Shown piece by piece: positions 35,745 to 46,999 of a stretch of 64,000 nucleotides of DNA. The stretch is from the NCBI RefSeq assembly GCF_001577265.1, contig NZ_CP014517.1, forward strand, positions 673,001 to 737,000. Reading direction: 5' to 3'. The stretch's first letter is position 1. Each line of letters starts with the position of its first letter. The DNA is from Variovorax sp. PAMC 28711 (lineage in GTDB: Bacteria > Pseudomonadota > Gammaproteobacteria > Burkholderiales > Burkholderiaceae_C). The translations under genes and the position numbers were made by a program. Below the pieces are notes generated by a model. It saw only the letters and a list, made by a program, of their open reading frames with translations, did no database searches and was not told the origin of the DNA.

Positions 35745-36779
35745 ATGACGCAAACCACCCACCTCAATCGCCGCATCGTCCTGAACGCCCGACCGAACGG
35801 CGCGCCGACCGCGCAGGACTTCCGCATGGAGCACGGCGCGGTGCCGCAGCCCGGTCCGGGCCAGGTACTGCTGCGCACGCTGTACCTGTCGCTGGACCCC
35901 TACATGCGCGGGCGCATGAGCGACGAAGCGTCGTACGCGGCGCCCATGGCCCTCGGCGACGTGATGGTGGGTGGCACCGTCTCGCGCGTCGAGCATTCCG
36001 CACACGCAGGTTTCAATCCTGGCGCACTGGTGGTGGGGGCAGCCGGCTGGCAGGACTATTCACTGGCGGATGGCGAGGGGCTCAACGCGCTGTACCCGGG
36101 GGACCCCCACCCGTCGCGCGCGCTGGGGGTGCTCGGCATGCCGGGCTTCACCGCCTACATGGGGCTGCTGGACATCGGCCAGCCGGTGGCGGGCGAAACC
36201 GTCGTGGTCGCGGCCGCCAGCGGCGCCGTCGGCTCGGTGGTCGGGCAGATCGCCAGGCTCAAGGGTTGCCGTGTCGTGGGCATCGCTGGCGGGGACGAGA
36301 AGTGCCGCTACGTGGTCAACGAACTGGGTTTCGACGACTGCATCGATCACCTTGCCGACGGCATGCCGGACGCGCTCGCGGCAGCCTGCCCGGCAGGCAT
36401 CGACGTGTACTTCGAGAACGTGGGCGGCGCGGTGTTCGACGCGGTGCTCCCGCTGCTCAACACCCGGTCCCGCATTCCCGTGTGCGGGCTGATCGCCGGC
36501 TACAACGCCACGGCGTTGCCGCCAGGCCCCGACAGGCTGGGGCTGCTGGAGGCCACGCTGCTGAAAAAGCGCATCCGCATGCAGGGCTTCATCACGATGG
36601 CGGATTACGGGTCTCGCTGGAACGAATTCTCAGGCGCGATGCGCGAGTGGGTGCGTGAGGGGAGCGTCAAGGTCCGCGAGGACATCGTGTTCGGTTTGGA
36701 GAACGCACCCGACGCCTTCATGGGCCTGCTGCAGGGCCGGAACTTCGGCAAGCTGATCGTGCAGCTGGCCGAGGGCTGA
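35745..36779 (+). CDS. NADP-dependent oxidoreductase, MDR superfamily (CurA/leukotriene B4 dehydrogenase-like)
   Basis: 344 residues without zinc ligands. LSLDPYMRGRM near residue 50, the nucleotide loop AASGAVGSVVGQIARLKGC, FENVGGAVFDAVLPLL, RIPVCGLIAGYN and the C-terminal GRNFGKLIVQLAEG mark the CurA/PTGR group. Such enzymes reduce alpha,beta-unsaturated carbonyls with NADPH. With the old yellow enzyme this gives the island two enone reductases. ATG 35745 is 55 nt after the small upstream gene. Confidence 0.92.
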   Translation: MTQTTHLNRRIVLNARPNGAPTAQDFRMEHGAVPQPGPGQVLLRTLYLSLDPYMRGRMSDEASYAAPMALGDVMVGGTVSRVEHSAHAGFNPGALVVGAAGWQDYSLADGEGLNALYPGDPHPSRALGVLGMPGFTAYMGLLDIGQPVAGETVVVAAASGAVGSVVGQIARLKGCRVVGIAGGDEKCRYVVNELGFDDCIDHLADGMPDALAAACPAGIDVYFENVGGAVFDAVLPLLNTRSRIPVCGLIAGYNATALPPGPDRLGLLEATLLKKRIRMQGFITMADYGSRWNEFSGAMREWVREGSVKVREDIVFGLENAPDAFMGLLQGRNFGKLIVQLAEG

Positions 36780-36787
36780 ACTCCGAC

Positions 36788-37603
36788 TCAGGCTGCAGCG
36801 AGGAGCGAATCCGACCAATAGCCCGCACGTCCGTAGTGGCCGCGCAGGTCGAGGTCCGACTGCAGCGTCCAGCTCTCGCTCGGGTCATAGACGGGCGCGG
36901 CTTGCACGGCATCGCGGCTCAGGTCGATGGACACGGTCTTGTTCGACCAGTGCACGCCGGTGATCCACTCCGGCGCCACCAGCACCTTGTGGCCCATCCA
37001 CCAGTTGCTCGTGTCGACGATGAGGTAGCGGATGGCCCAGGTCTTCTCGTCCACGAGGAAGCCGGAGACATGGCCGATCTCGCCGTCGTTCGCGTCGAGG
37101 TGATAGCCGGTGACCGCCTTGCAGCTGCGCAGGTGCGGATCGTCGTTGCGGTGGCGCTGCCGTTCGGTGCGCTGGTAGGCTTCCATCTCGCGTTCCCGCT
37201 CGGCGCGGTCGATGCCGTAGCCCATGTAGCCGGGAACCATGCCGTAAGGATAGAGGCCGCCACCCCACAGGCCCAAGCCGCCCCAGTAGTTGCCGTAGCC
37301 GTAGTACCCCATGTACTGCTCTTCGTTCTGCCGCGAGATGGGCTGTTCGGTGTCGACATCCGGACTGTTCTTCACCTGCTCCTTGGTGATGGACACCGGC
37401 AACGTCCGGCCCACCCAGTTGGGGTTGTGGATCGCGACGGGCGAGATCAGGACCTTGCGGCTCGTGAGCCAGGAACCCGCATCCACCACCAGGTAGCGGA
37501 CGACCCAGGTGTCGTCGTCGAAAAAGAAATCCTTGACGTCGCCGATCTCGCCATCGGTGGCCTGGATCGCGTATTTCTCGAGCTCATGGGTGCTGCGCAA
37601 CAT
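36788..37603 (-). CDS. Cytosolic PRC-barrel protein 4 (two barrels with a Tyr/Gly-rich linker)
   Basis: 271 residues. Two PRC-barrels: residues ~5-75 (YAIQATDGEIGDVKDFFFDD, WVVRYLVVDAGSWLTSRKVL) and ~155-225 (SCKAVTGYHLDANDGEIGHV, IRYLIVDTSNWWMGHKVLVAP). Between them is an unusual aromatic linker (YMGYYGYGNYWGGLGLWGGG...PGYMGYG). No signal peptide. Function unknown; the repeated GEIG---D motif is typical of stress-induced PRC proteins in this group of bacteria. Its operator is 99 bp upstream. It faces the MDR gene tail to tail. Confidence 0.85.
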   Translation of the reverse strand: MLRSTHELEKYAIQATDGEIGDVKDFFFDDDTWVVRYLVVDAGSWLTSRKVLISPVAIHNPNWVGRTLPVSITKEQVKNSPDVDTEQPISRQNEEQYMGYYGYGNYWGGLGLWGGGLYPYGMVPGYMGYGIDRAEREREMEAYQRTERQRHRNDDPHLRSCKAVTGYHLDANDGEIGHVSGFLVDEKTWAIRYLIVDTSNWWMGHKVLVAPEWITGVHWSNKTVSIDLSRDAVQAAPVYDPSESWTLQSDLDLRGHYGRAGYWSDSLLAAA

Positions 37604-37701
37604 GTGAGTGTCCTTTCAGAATGCCGAATCGAATCGATCGGCGGAATGCGTCATCGCGGGGGGGAGTTCAAGGAACCAATGTCATCGCAACCGCCCCGGC
37701 C

Positions 37702-37723
37702 GTCTGTTCGCCACCGCACGCGG
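37702..37723 (-). promoter_or_regulatory. Island operator/promoter for PRC-barrel protein 4
   Basis: Halves GTCTGTTCG and CGCACGCGG, spacer CCAC. A -10-like GACATT lies at 37678-37683, 18 nt after the site. Confidence 0.75.
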
Positions 37724-37744
37724 CGCGTCAGCGACGACGCCGCA

Positions 37745-38653
37745 TCAGGTGTCAACCTGGTCGCGCAGCGCCTTGAATCCCGAGATGACGTCCGAGAGTT
37801 CTTCGTCGATCTGCGCCTGGCGCAGCCGGTGCAAGGCGTCGCCCAGCGTGCCCAGCATCTCGTCGATGTTGCGGTCGGCGCGGTCCATGGCCGCCAGCCG
37901 GCTCGCGTTCTCGCTCGCGAGCGACTCGGCACAGGCGCGAAACAGGGAGACGAACAGGTACTCGCGGATCAGGGCACGCAGCGTGGCCGTCGGGTCGCCC
38001 AGCGTCTCGGCCAGCATGGCGGTCGGCCACGGTTGCTGCGCCAGTCGGCGACGCCAGTCACCGTCCAGTGGCAGCAGCCGCTGGCCGACCGGCGCGAAGG
38101 TCGAGCCGGCGCCAGGCCGGTTGTAGAAGAGGTGCACCTCGGCCGCCGTCTCGCGCCGCCCGGACCCGAAAGACTCTTCGAGAACGGTCAGGAGAATCTC
38201 GTCGACCAGCGCCGCGATCGCCTGGACCGAATCCGGCACCGCGAAGACGCCGAGCAGCGGCATGTCGGTGTCGAGCAGGCTCGCGTGCACGCGCTCCCCG
38301 ACGGCCCAGACCTGGGCTGGCGCGGGCATTCGCGCCAGCGCGGCGCGCGCGTGGTCGACCACCAGATCGTTGAAACGGCCGACGAGCCCCTGGTCGGATC
38401 CAAACACGATGGCGCGGACGCCGACCGCCGCCTTCGGACCCGGTGGCGCCGGCACCACGTGGAGCGCCTCCAGCCGGAAGCACACGCCCAGCCCGAGTTC
38501 GACGCTGCGCGCGTAGTCGCCCAGCGCGGCCACCGACCGTTCGTACTGGCCAACGCTGGCCGCCGCTTGCGCTTTCATCGCGCGGACGACCGACTGCAGG
38601 TCGCCCGCACTGCCGATCTTGCGGCGCAGGCTGGCGGGGCTGTCCTGCTTCAC
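37745..38653 (-). CDS. atpG: N-type ATPase gamma subunit
   Basis: 302 residues from GTG 38653. N-terminal LRRKIGSAGDLQSVVRAMKA and C-terminal ASENASRLAAMDRADRNIDE to IDEELSDVISGFKAL are the conserved gamma ends that form the central coiled-coil shaft. The middle is diverged, as in other N-ATPases. It is last in the atpDCQRBEFAG operon, 9 nt after atpA. The gene order and the missing atpH mark this as the N-type, a second F-type ATPase probably separate from the housekeeping enzyme. Confidence 0.88.
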   Translation of the reverse strand: MKQDSPASLRRKIGSAGDLQSVVRAMKAQAAASVGQYERSVAALGDYARSVELGLGVCFRLEALHVVPAPPGPKAAVGVRAIVFGSDQGLVGRFNDLVVDHARAALARMPAPAQVWAVGERVHASLLDTDMPLLGVFAVPDSVQAIAALVDEILLTVLEESFGSGRRETAAEVHLFYNRPGAGSTFAPVGQRLLPLDGDWRRRLAQQPWPTAMLAETLGDPTATLRALIREYLFVSLFRACAESLASENASRLAAMDRADRNIDEMLGTLGDALHRLRQAQIDEELSDVISGFKALRDQVDT

Positions 38654-38662
38654 CGCGTGGTC

Positions 38663-40192
38663 TCAGCCCAAACCTGCGATCGCTGCGCGCGCCAGGTCGA
38701 CGATGGTGGCGCGGTCTTCATCGCTCAGCGACTTGGCGCTGCGCAGCCGTTCACCCAAGGTGGCCGGGATGCCGTGGGCAGCGGCGGTGCGTACAGCCTG
38801 CTCCGCCTCGGCCATGCGCTCTAGCGGAACCGGGTCGAACAGTCCCGCAGTCAATGCGAGCACGGTGGCGATCTGCGCCGGCACGGTCAACGGCGACAGC
38901 TCCGGCTGCTTCAGGCAGGCCCGGATGCGCTGGCCGTGCGTGATCGACTGCTGCGTGTCGTCGTCCAGGTGCGCGCCGAAGCGCGCGAAGGTCTCCAACT
39001 CCTCGAACTGCGCATAGGCGAGCTTGAGGTCGCCGGCCACGGCACGGAACGCCGCCAGCTGCGCCTTGCCTCCCACGCGCGACACCGACTTGCCCACGTC
39101 CACCGCAGGCAGCACGCCGAGCTGGAACAGCGTGGGCGACAGGTAGATCTGCCCGTCGGTGATGGAGATGAGATTGGTCGGGATGTACGCGGAGATGTCC
39201 TGCGCTTCGGTCTCGATGATGGGCAGCGCGGTGAGCGAGCCACCGCCGCGCGCCTGATTCAAGTGCGTGGCCCGCTCCAGCAAGCGCGAATGGATGTAGA
39301 AGATGTCGCCGGGAAAGGCCTCGCGCCCCGGCGGCCGCCCGAGCAACAGCGACAGTTCGCGGTAGGCGCGCGCATGTTGCGTGAGGTCGTCGTAGACGAT
39401 CAGCACGTCCCGCCCCGCTTCCATGAAATGCTCGGCGATGCTGGTGGCCGCGTACGGCGCGATGTACGACAGGCCCGGCGGGTCGTTGCCCTCCGCCACC
39501 ACCACCACCGTGTACGCGAGCGCGCCATGGTCTCGCAGCACGGCCACGACCTTGGCCACGGCGGAGGCACGCTGGCCGATCGCGCAATAGACGCACACCA
39601 CATCGTTGTCGCGCTGGTTGACGATCGCATCGATCGCAATCGCGGTCTTGCCGGTCTGGCGGTCGCCGAGGATGAGTTCTCGCTGGCCGCGACCGATGGG
39701 GATCAGCGCGTCGATCACCTTGAGGCCGGTCTGCAGCGGCACGGTGACCGGCGCGCGGTCCATGATCGCTGGCGCCGGACGCTCGATGGGTGCGCGCTCG
39801 TCGCCGCTGAATGCACCGAGGCCATCGAGCGGCTTGCCCAGCGGATCGATCACCCGCCCGAGCCAGCCGTCACCGACGGCGACATCCATCACGCGGCCTT
39901 CGCGCAGCGCCTCGTCGCCGCTGCGCAGCTGCGTGTTGTCGCCCAGCAGCACCACGCCGATCTCGGCCTCGTCCACATTGAAGGCAATGCCGGACACACC
40001 GCCCGGAAATCGGATCATTTCCGCATAGCCCACGCCGGGCAGTCCACCCACGCGCGCAACGCCGGTGGACACCGAAAGGATCGTGCCGACCTCGCGCACC
40101 ACGAGCCGGGGCACGAAGTCCGTACGCGCCTGGTCGAGCGCCGAGAACACCGCGTCGAAGCTTTCCTGCAGGTTGCCGGGTGCTGCCTTCAC
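38663..40192 (-). CDS. atpA: N-type ATPase alpha subunit
   Basis: 509 residues from GTG 40192. P-loop [38 protein letters not shown], the conserved [13 protein letters not shown] segment [18 protein letters not shown] and [19 protein letters not shown] are all present. The noncatalytic nucleotide-binding subunit of F1. It overlaps atpF by four bases. Intact. Confidence 0.95.
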   Translation of the reverse strand: MKAAPGNLQESFDAVFSALDQARTDFVPRLVVREVGTILSVSTGVARVGGLPGVGYAEMIRFPGGVSGIAFNVDEAEIGVVLLGDNTQLRSGDEALREGRVMDVAVGDGWLGRVIDPLGKPLDGLGAFSGDERAPIERPAPAIMDRAPVTVPLQTGLKVIDALIPIGRGQRELILGDRQTGKTAIAIDAIVNQRDNDVVCVYCAIGQRASAVAKVVAVLRDHGALAYTVVVVAEGNDPPGLSYIAPYAATSIAEHFMEAGRDVLIVYDDLTQHARAYRELSLLLGRPPGREAFPGDIFYIHSRLLERATHLNQARGGGSLTALPIIETEAQDISAYIPTNLISITDGQIYLSPTLFQLGVLPAVDVGKSVSRVGGKAQLAAFRAVAGDLKLAYAQFEELETFARFGAHLDDDTQQSITHGQRIRACLKQPELSPLTVPAQIATVLALTAGLFDPVPLERMAEAEQAVRTAAAHGIPATLGERLRSAKSLSDEDRATIVDLARAAIAGLG

Positions 40193-40977
40193 GCGGCATT
40201 CCCCGCGGGGCTGGGCGCCGCGGCCGGCTTGAGCAGTTCATGCACGCCGCGCTCCAGCGACGCGAGGTAGTCCGCGATGCTCCACGCCACCTTGTGCCCG
40301 TTGGCGCTCAGTTCGATGCCGCCGACCAACGCCGGTGCCACCTCGTAGTGCAAGGTGAGCTTGACGCCGAAGGTCTCGTTGACCGCCTTGTGCACGGCCG
40401 TGCGCTGCGCCGTAGGCAGCGCGAACGCGGTGCGCACGATCGCGCCGTCATTCGCCGACTTCAACGCAGCAGCCATCTCCTGCAGCGCAGTACTTTCGAG
40501 CGAGCGCAGGCGAGCGATGAAAAGCTCGCAGACGCTGGACTCCAGGTCCACCGTGGCCAGGTCGGTCAGCGCCTGGCGGGCAACAGCAAACACTTCGTCC
40601 TGCGCGCGCTGGCGCAATGCCTGGTCGAGTGTCCTGGCGTCGCTGGCCATCGACACCCGGCGCGCCGCTGCGAGTGCGTCGGCGGCCGCGCGCGCGGCAT
40701 CGAGCAGCTTCTGGCGCTCGGCATCCGCGTCGGCGTTCGCCTTGGCCAGCAGCGCGGCGCGCTCCTGGTCGAACGCGTCGTTCTTGTGCTGCAGATCGGC
40801 GCGCTCGCTCTGCGCAGCGGCCTTCTTCTTATCGGCGTCTGCGAGCTGGGAGGCGATGCGCTTCTCGCGCGCATCGATGGCGGCGAGCACCGGCTTGTAG
40901 AGAAAACGCTTCATCAGCCACACCAGCACGATGAAGTTGAGCGCCTGCGCGCCGACGGTGAACCAATCGATCAGCAC
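40189..40977 (-). CDS. atpF: N-type ATPase b subunit with delta-like C-terminal extension
   Basis: 262 residues from GTG 40977, against about 156 for an ordinary b subunit. One N-terminal helix ([20 protein letters not shown]) anchors a long charged coiled coil (residues ~35-110). The extra C-terminal part ([36 protein letters not shown]) resembles the delta subunit. This explains why the operon has no atpH: the stalk and delta functions are fused, as known for N-ATPases. Confidence 0.9.
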   Translation of the reverse strand: MLIDWFTVGAQALNFIVLVWLMKRFLYKPVLAAIDAREKRIASQLADADKKKAAAQSERADLQHKNDAFDQERAALLAKANADADAERQKLLDAARAAADALAAARRVSMASDARTLDQALRQRAQDEVFAVARQALTDLATVDLESSVCELFIARLRSLESTALQEMAAALKSANDGAIVRTAFALPTAQRTAVHKAVNETFGVKLTLHYEVAPALVGGIELSANGHKVAWSIADYLASLERGVHELLKPAAAPSPAGNAA

Positions 40978-40980
40978 CGG

Positions 40981-41271
40981 CTACTTCCCCAAAACCTTGG
41001 CCGCCTGTTCGAGCGCGGCGTTCCAGAACGGGTTGGCGAAGATCAGGATCATCGAGACCACGAAGCAGTAGATCGCGGTCGACTCGATCATCGCCAGGCC
41101 GACGAAGAGCGTGCGGGTGATCGTGGCCGACGCGTCGGGCTGCTGCGCGAGCGCGGTCAGCGCGGTCGCGACAGCGCGGCCTTCGGCGAGTGCCGGCGCC
41201 ATGGTCCCGAAGCCGGTGGTAATGCCCGCGATGACGATCGAGGCAATGGCGATGTAGGTGAGACTGTCCAT
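40981..41271 (-). CDS. atpE: N-type ATPase c subunit (rotor)
   Basis: 96 residues with two helices. The ion-binding carboxylate is Glu63 in GLAMIESTAIYCFVV, with Ser64, Thr65 and Tyr68, the set often linked with sodium binding. The first helix carries Glu30 (ALAEGRA). N-ATPase rotors were predicted to carry Na+, but work on the Burkholderia pseudomallei enzyme (from memory) found a large c17 ring and favoured protons, so ion choice is open. Intact. Confidence 0.92.
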   Translation of the reverse strand: MDSLTYIAIASIVIAGITTGFGTMAPALAEGRAVATALTALAQQPDASATITRTLFVGLAMIESTAIYCFVVSMILIFANPFWNAALEQAAKVLGK

Positions 41272-41280
41272 GGAATGCTT

Positions 41281-41976
41281 TCAGTGGGTCGCAGCGGGCT
41301 TGGGGACCGGTGTGCGGGTGCGGGTCGCTGCCGCGATGTACACGGCGGCGAGGATGGAGAAGATGTACGCCTGCACCATGCCGGTGAGCAGGCCCAGCAT
41401 CGTCATGACGACGGGAAAGAAGAACGGCGTGATGCTCAGCAGGATGCCGACGATCATGGCGCCGCTCATCATGTTTCCGAAGAGGCGCACCGCCAGTGCG
41501 AGGGTGCGCGACACCTCGCTGATGAGGTTGAAGGGCAGCATCACCGGCGTGGGCTGCACGTAGGTCTTGAGGTAGCCGCCAAGCCCCTGCACGACGATGC
41601 CGAAGAAGGGAACGGCGATGAACACGCTCACCGCGAGCGCCACGGTGGTCGACAGCGACGCGGTCGGCGATTCGAAGCCCGGGATGACCGTGCACAGGCT
41701 GGACGCGGCGACGAACAGGAACAGCGTGCCGAGGAACCCCAGGTAGCGTCGGGGCTCCGCGAGACCGACCTCCTCGATCTGCTGCAGGATCGCCGTCAGC
41801 ACGATCTCCAGCAGGCTCTGCCACCGCGATTGGGTGCGCCCGGTGCTGAGCTTGCGCGTGACGAGCGCCGAGCCGAGCACCAGCACCCCCATCAACGCCC
41901 AGGTGAAGACGATGGTGGCGTTCAGCTTGACGAAGCCGTGCTGCCAGAAGATCCATTCGTCGGGACTAAGGCGCAT
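41281..41976 (-). CDS. atpB: N-type ATPase a subunit
   Basis: 231 residues, five to six membrane helices. The essential Arg is in the SRTLALAVRLFGNMMSGAMI segment that faces the rotor. N-terminal MRLSPDEWIFWQHGFVKLN is typical for N-ATPase a subunits. It forms the ion channel against the c ring. It overlaps atpR by 11 bases and precedes atpE by 9. Confidence 0.92.
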   Translation of the reverse strand: MRLSPDEWIFWQHGFVKLNATIVFTWALMGVLVLGSALVTRKLSTGRTQSRWQSLLEIVLTAILQQIEEVGLAEPRRYLGFLGTLFLFVAASSLCTVIPGFESPTASLSTTVALAVSVFIAVPFFGIVVQGLGGYLKTYVQPTPVMLPFNLISEVSRTLALAVRLFGNMMSGAMIVGILLSITPFFFPVVMTMLGLLTGMVQAYIFSILAAVYIAAATRTRTPVPKPAATH

Positions 41977-42313
41977 GGCGGACTCCGCTTTCGGTGTGCA
42001 TGCGGCCGGGGGTCCGCGGCAGGCGTGTGAACCACGTCACCGCCACGCGGGCCAGCACGAAGCCGAGCAGGCACAGCAGCATTCGCCGCAGCTCGCCACC
42101 GGACACGAGATAGAACCCGCCCAGCGTGACGCCCATGCGCAGCAGCATGCTGGTGAGCATGCTGGCGCCCGGCCGCTGGAAAGTCGCTGCGCGACGCACG
42201 GTCCACCAGAGACCGCCGTAGAAGATCACGCCGAGGGCCGCACCGCCCGTGACGGAAAGCAGCACCGCGAGCGGCGCCGCGATCAGGCTGGCGAACAGTT
42301 CATGCATCGTCAT
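41966..42313 (-). CDS. atpR: N-type ATPase AtpR membrane subunit
   Basis: 115 residues with three hydrophobic segments (FASLIAAPLAVLLSVTGGAA, LGVIFYGGLWWTVR, MLLCLLGFVLARVAVTWF). AtpR is found only in N-type operons, between atpQ and atpB; it is thought to help assemble the c ring with AtpQ. Start taken as ATG 42313 (MTMHELF), overlapping atpQ; ATG 42307 is the alternative. Confidence 0.85.
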   Translation of the reverse strand: MTMHELFASLIAAPLAVLLSVTGGAALGVIFYGGLWWTVRRAATFQRPGASMLTSMLLRMGVTLGGFYLVSGGELRRMLLCLLGFVLARVAVTWFTRLPRTPGRMHTESGVRHAP

Positions 42314-42636
42314 GGCCCTCGCCCTCGTGCATGGCACGGTCTTCCCGCGTCACCCAATGCCAGGCATTCAGGCAACCGAGCGCCAGCCCGCCGACCAGCA
42401 ACGCCAGCGTCCACGGGTGCGCGCCCGGGTGATGGCGATCGAGCCACACGCCCAGCGCGGCGCCGAGCAGCGTCGGCACGGCCACCGACCAGCCGACGAG
42501 TCCCATCATCCCCAGGCCGAAGAACACACCGGGCGCACCATCGCGGCGCGCCTTCAGCTTGCGCGCAGCCTGGGTGCCGACCTCGTCGGCCAGCGTGTGC
42601 GCCCGCGCGGTGCGGCGCTCCGATTCGCTCCGGGGA

Positions 42637-42644
<8 letters not shown>
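42300..42644 (-). CDS. atpQ: N-type ATPase AtpQ (AtpI-like) subunit
   Basis: 114 residues. A charged N-terminus (MADPRSESERRTARAHTLAD) is followed by two membrane helices (GLGMMGLVGWSVAVPTLLGA and TLALLVGGLALGCLNAWHWV). It resembles AtpI/AtpZ accessory proteins and is specific in this position to N-ATPases. It overlaps atpC and atpR. Confidence 0.85.
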
Positions 42645-44545
<1,901 letters not shown>

Positions 44546-44628
44546 CTATCCCACCTACGCTGGAGCCGCGGAAGGGTCACCACGACCGTGCCGCGCACAA
44601 CGTCTTCTGGGCGTCAGGAAGATGAAGC

Positions 44629-45819
44629 ATGGATGCACCGAATCGCCCACAAGCACCTACCGACATTCCTCGCGAGATGCACGCATTGGCATTCAACAGC
44701 GGCTCCTCGTCGCTGAAGTTCGGCCTCTATCGCGTGCACGGAACGCAAGTGACACGCCTCGTCAGCGGCGAGGTGGAAGGCCTCGGTCAACCGCTCGGCG
44801 CCTTTCACGCACACGATGCGCAGGGCAACCCGCTGTTGAACGAGACGAGCGCGCCGGCAAGTGCCGACGCAGCGATCGAGCGGATCGCCGCCTTGCTCGC
44901 AAGTGCACAGACACCATCGCCGCAGGTCATCGGCCACCGCATCGTGCACGGCGGCCCGGCACAACGGGCTCACTGCCGCATCGATGACGCCGTGCTGCGC
45001 GACCTGGAGGCCGCAGTCGCATTCGCGCCGCTGCACACGCCGGCCGCCCTGGCGGTGGTTCGCGGCGCCCAGGCGCGATTCCCCAACTTGCCGCAGGTGG
45101 CGTGTTTCGACACCACTTTCCACCGGACGATGCCCGACGTCGCACGCATGCTCTCACTGCCGCGCGAAATGCGTGCACTGGGAATCGAGCGCTACGGCTT
45201 CCACGGCCTCTCCTGCGAGTCGATCGTGCGTCAGTTGGCGGCCGAACGTGCCGATGGCGTACCGCCCCGGCTGGCCATCGCGCACCTCGGCAATGGGGCG
45301 AGCATCACCGCGGTGCGCGATGGCGTGTCCGTCGACACCAGCATGGGGCTCACGCCGAGCGGCGGCGTGATCATGGGGACGCGCAGCGGTGATCTCGATC
45401 CGGGCGTCCTGGTCTATCTGGCCCGCGAGCGGCAGTTCGACGCGGCGATGCTCGAAGATCTGGTCGACCACCGCAGCGGGCTGCTCGGCATCTCGGGGTT
45501 GAGCGGCGACATGCGCACCCTGCATGCAGCGGCCGCAACCAATGCCGGTGCCCGACTGGCGATCGAAATGTTCTGCCAATCCGTGCGCAAGCAGTTGGGA
45601 GCGATGAGCGTCGTGCTCAACGGCCTTGATTTGATCGTCTTCACGGGCGGCATCGGCGAAAACGACGGCGCGGTCCGCGCGGAGATCCGCCGGGGGCTCT
45701 CGTCGATCGGTGTCGACAGCGCGGACGATGGCTCACCCTGCCGGGTGCAGGCGCTGCCGTCGCTCGAAGACGAGCAGATCGCGCTGCACGCGGCGGCGTT
45801 GTGCCCGGGCCTCACGTAG
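44629..45819 (+). CDS. ackA: Acetate kinase
   Basis: 396 residues, full length. LAFNSGSSSLKFGLY, IGHRIVHGG, CFDTTFHRTMP, GFHGLS, AHLGNGASI, GTRSGDLDPG and FTGGIGENDG are the acetate kinase motifs. It makes ATP from acetyl-phosphate, here supplied by phosphoketolase at 58730. ATG 44629 has AGGAAGATG upstream; it is about 16 residues longer than the usual start (ATG 44677). No pta is adjacent, which fits acetyl-phosphate coming directly from phosphoketolase. Its 3' end overlaps pgm by 8 bases on the other strand. Confidence 0.95.
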   Translation: MDAPNRPQAPTDIPREMHALAFNSGSSSLKFGLYRVHGTQVTRLVSGEVEGLGQPLGAFHAHDAQGNPLLNETSAPASADAAIERIAALLASAQTPSPQVIGHRIVHGGPAQRAHCRIDDAVLRDLEAAVAFAPLHTPAALAVVRGAQARFPNLPQVACFDTTFHRTMPDVARMLSLPREMRALGIERYGFHGLSCESIVRQLAAERADGVPPRLAIAHLGNGASITAVRDGVSVDTSMGLTPSGGVIMGTRSGDLDPGVLVYLARERQFDAAMLEDLVDHRSGLLGISGLSGDMRTLHAAAATNAGARLAIEMFCQSVRKQLGAMSVVLNGLDLIVFTGGIGENDGAVRAEIRRGLSSIGVDSADDGSPCRVQALPSLEDEQIALHAAALCPGLT

Positions 45820-46986
45820 CGCGTTGCGCGGGTGCCAGCGCCGAATCGACCGTGGTTTGCGCCTCTTTCAATATCTGCTTCAGGTGCGCCTCATCTCGGA
45901 AACTCTCGACGTAGATCTTGTAGATGTCCTCGGTGTCCGAAGGCCGCCGCTGCTTCTGCGGTGCAGTCGCGGGCGCATCGACGCGGTCCGCATGCGGGGT
46001 TCCAAGTGCCTTGGCCAGGCGCAGGTAGCGCGCGCCAGGGTCGGCCTCGACCTGGGCGGTGATCTCGGCCGAGAGCAGCGCGGCGGTGATGCCGTCCTTG
46101 TCGGTGGTCCAGGTCGAACCGTCTCGACGCAGGAATGCAGCGCCCGCGCTTTCCTCCCCCGCGAAGCCGAGGCTGCCATCCCCCAGGCCCTGCGAGAACC
46201 ACTTGAAGCCGACCGGCACCTCGAAGACCTCGCGTCCGAGCTGCCTGGCGACCCGCTCGATCAACTGCGTGCTGACCGCTGCCTTGCCGATGGCCACGCG
46301 GTCACCTCATTGCGGCCGGTGCCGACGTGCGCGAGATCTTCCACGTAGTTGCCCATGTCGTCGTGGTGATGCGTCGTCGTGGCACGCAGCGCCAGCGCGT
46401 AGGGCATGCGGTGCACGCCTTGGAGGGCATTTTCGAGACAACCATTGGCCGCCGCCTGGTTCGGGTCGGTCACGTCCTGCCCGGCAGGTCCGCCGTGCGG
46501 TGGGTTGTACTTGAAGCCGCCGTCCCGCGGCGGGTTGTGCGACGATGTGACGACGACACCGTCGGCGCGCGTGCCACCGCCGCATCGGTTGTGCTTGGCG
46601 ATCGCATGGGAGAAGGCGGGTGTCGGCGTGAACGCGTTGCCCGCGGCCAGCACCACGTCCACGCCATTGGCGGCAAGCACTTCGAGCGCGCTCGCGCACG
46701 CCGGGCCCGACAGCGCGTGGGTGTCGATGCCCAGGAACAGCGGCCCTGAAATGCCGCTCGCCCGGCGGTGGTCACAGATCGCCTGGGTGATCGCCAGCAC
46801 ATCCCATTCATTGAACGACACATCGAAAGCCGAGCCCCGGTGGCCTGAGGTTCCGAATGAGACGCGCTGCGCCGCGACCGTGGGATCGGGGCGCTCCGAC
46901 CCATAGGCTGCGACGAGCTTTTCCACGTCGATCAGGACAGAGGCCGGTGCGGGCTTGCCGGCCATCGGACTGATGCGCGTGCTCAT
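45812..46986 (-). pseudogene. pgm: Alpha-D-glucose phosphoglucomutase with internal deletion
   Basis: The first part (ATG 46986) has the N-terminal domain with FGTSGHRGSAFDVSFNE and the phosphoserine loop VVTSSHNPPRDGGFKYNPPH, up to DDMGNYVEDLAHV. The last part, in another frame (46297 down), has AVSTQLIERVARQLGREVFE, VPVGFKWF and GFAGEESAGAAFLRRDGS to the normal C-terminus. The total is about 390 codons against about 545 expected. Roughly 130-150 residues, including the metal-binding D-x-D-x-D-R loop, are gone. The deletion and frame change mean the gene is dead. It is last in the sugar operon. Confidence 0.82.
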
Positions 46987-46999
46987 GCGGCGACCGCGC

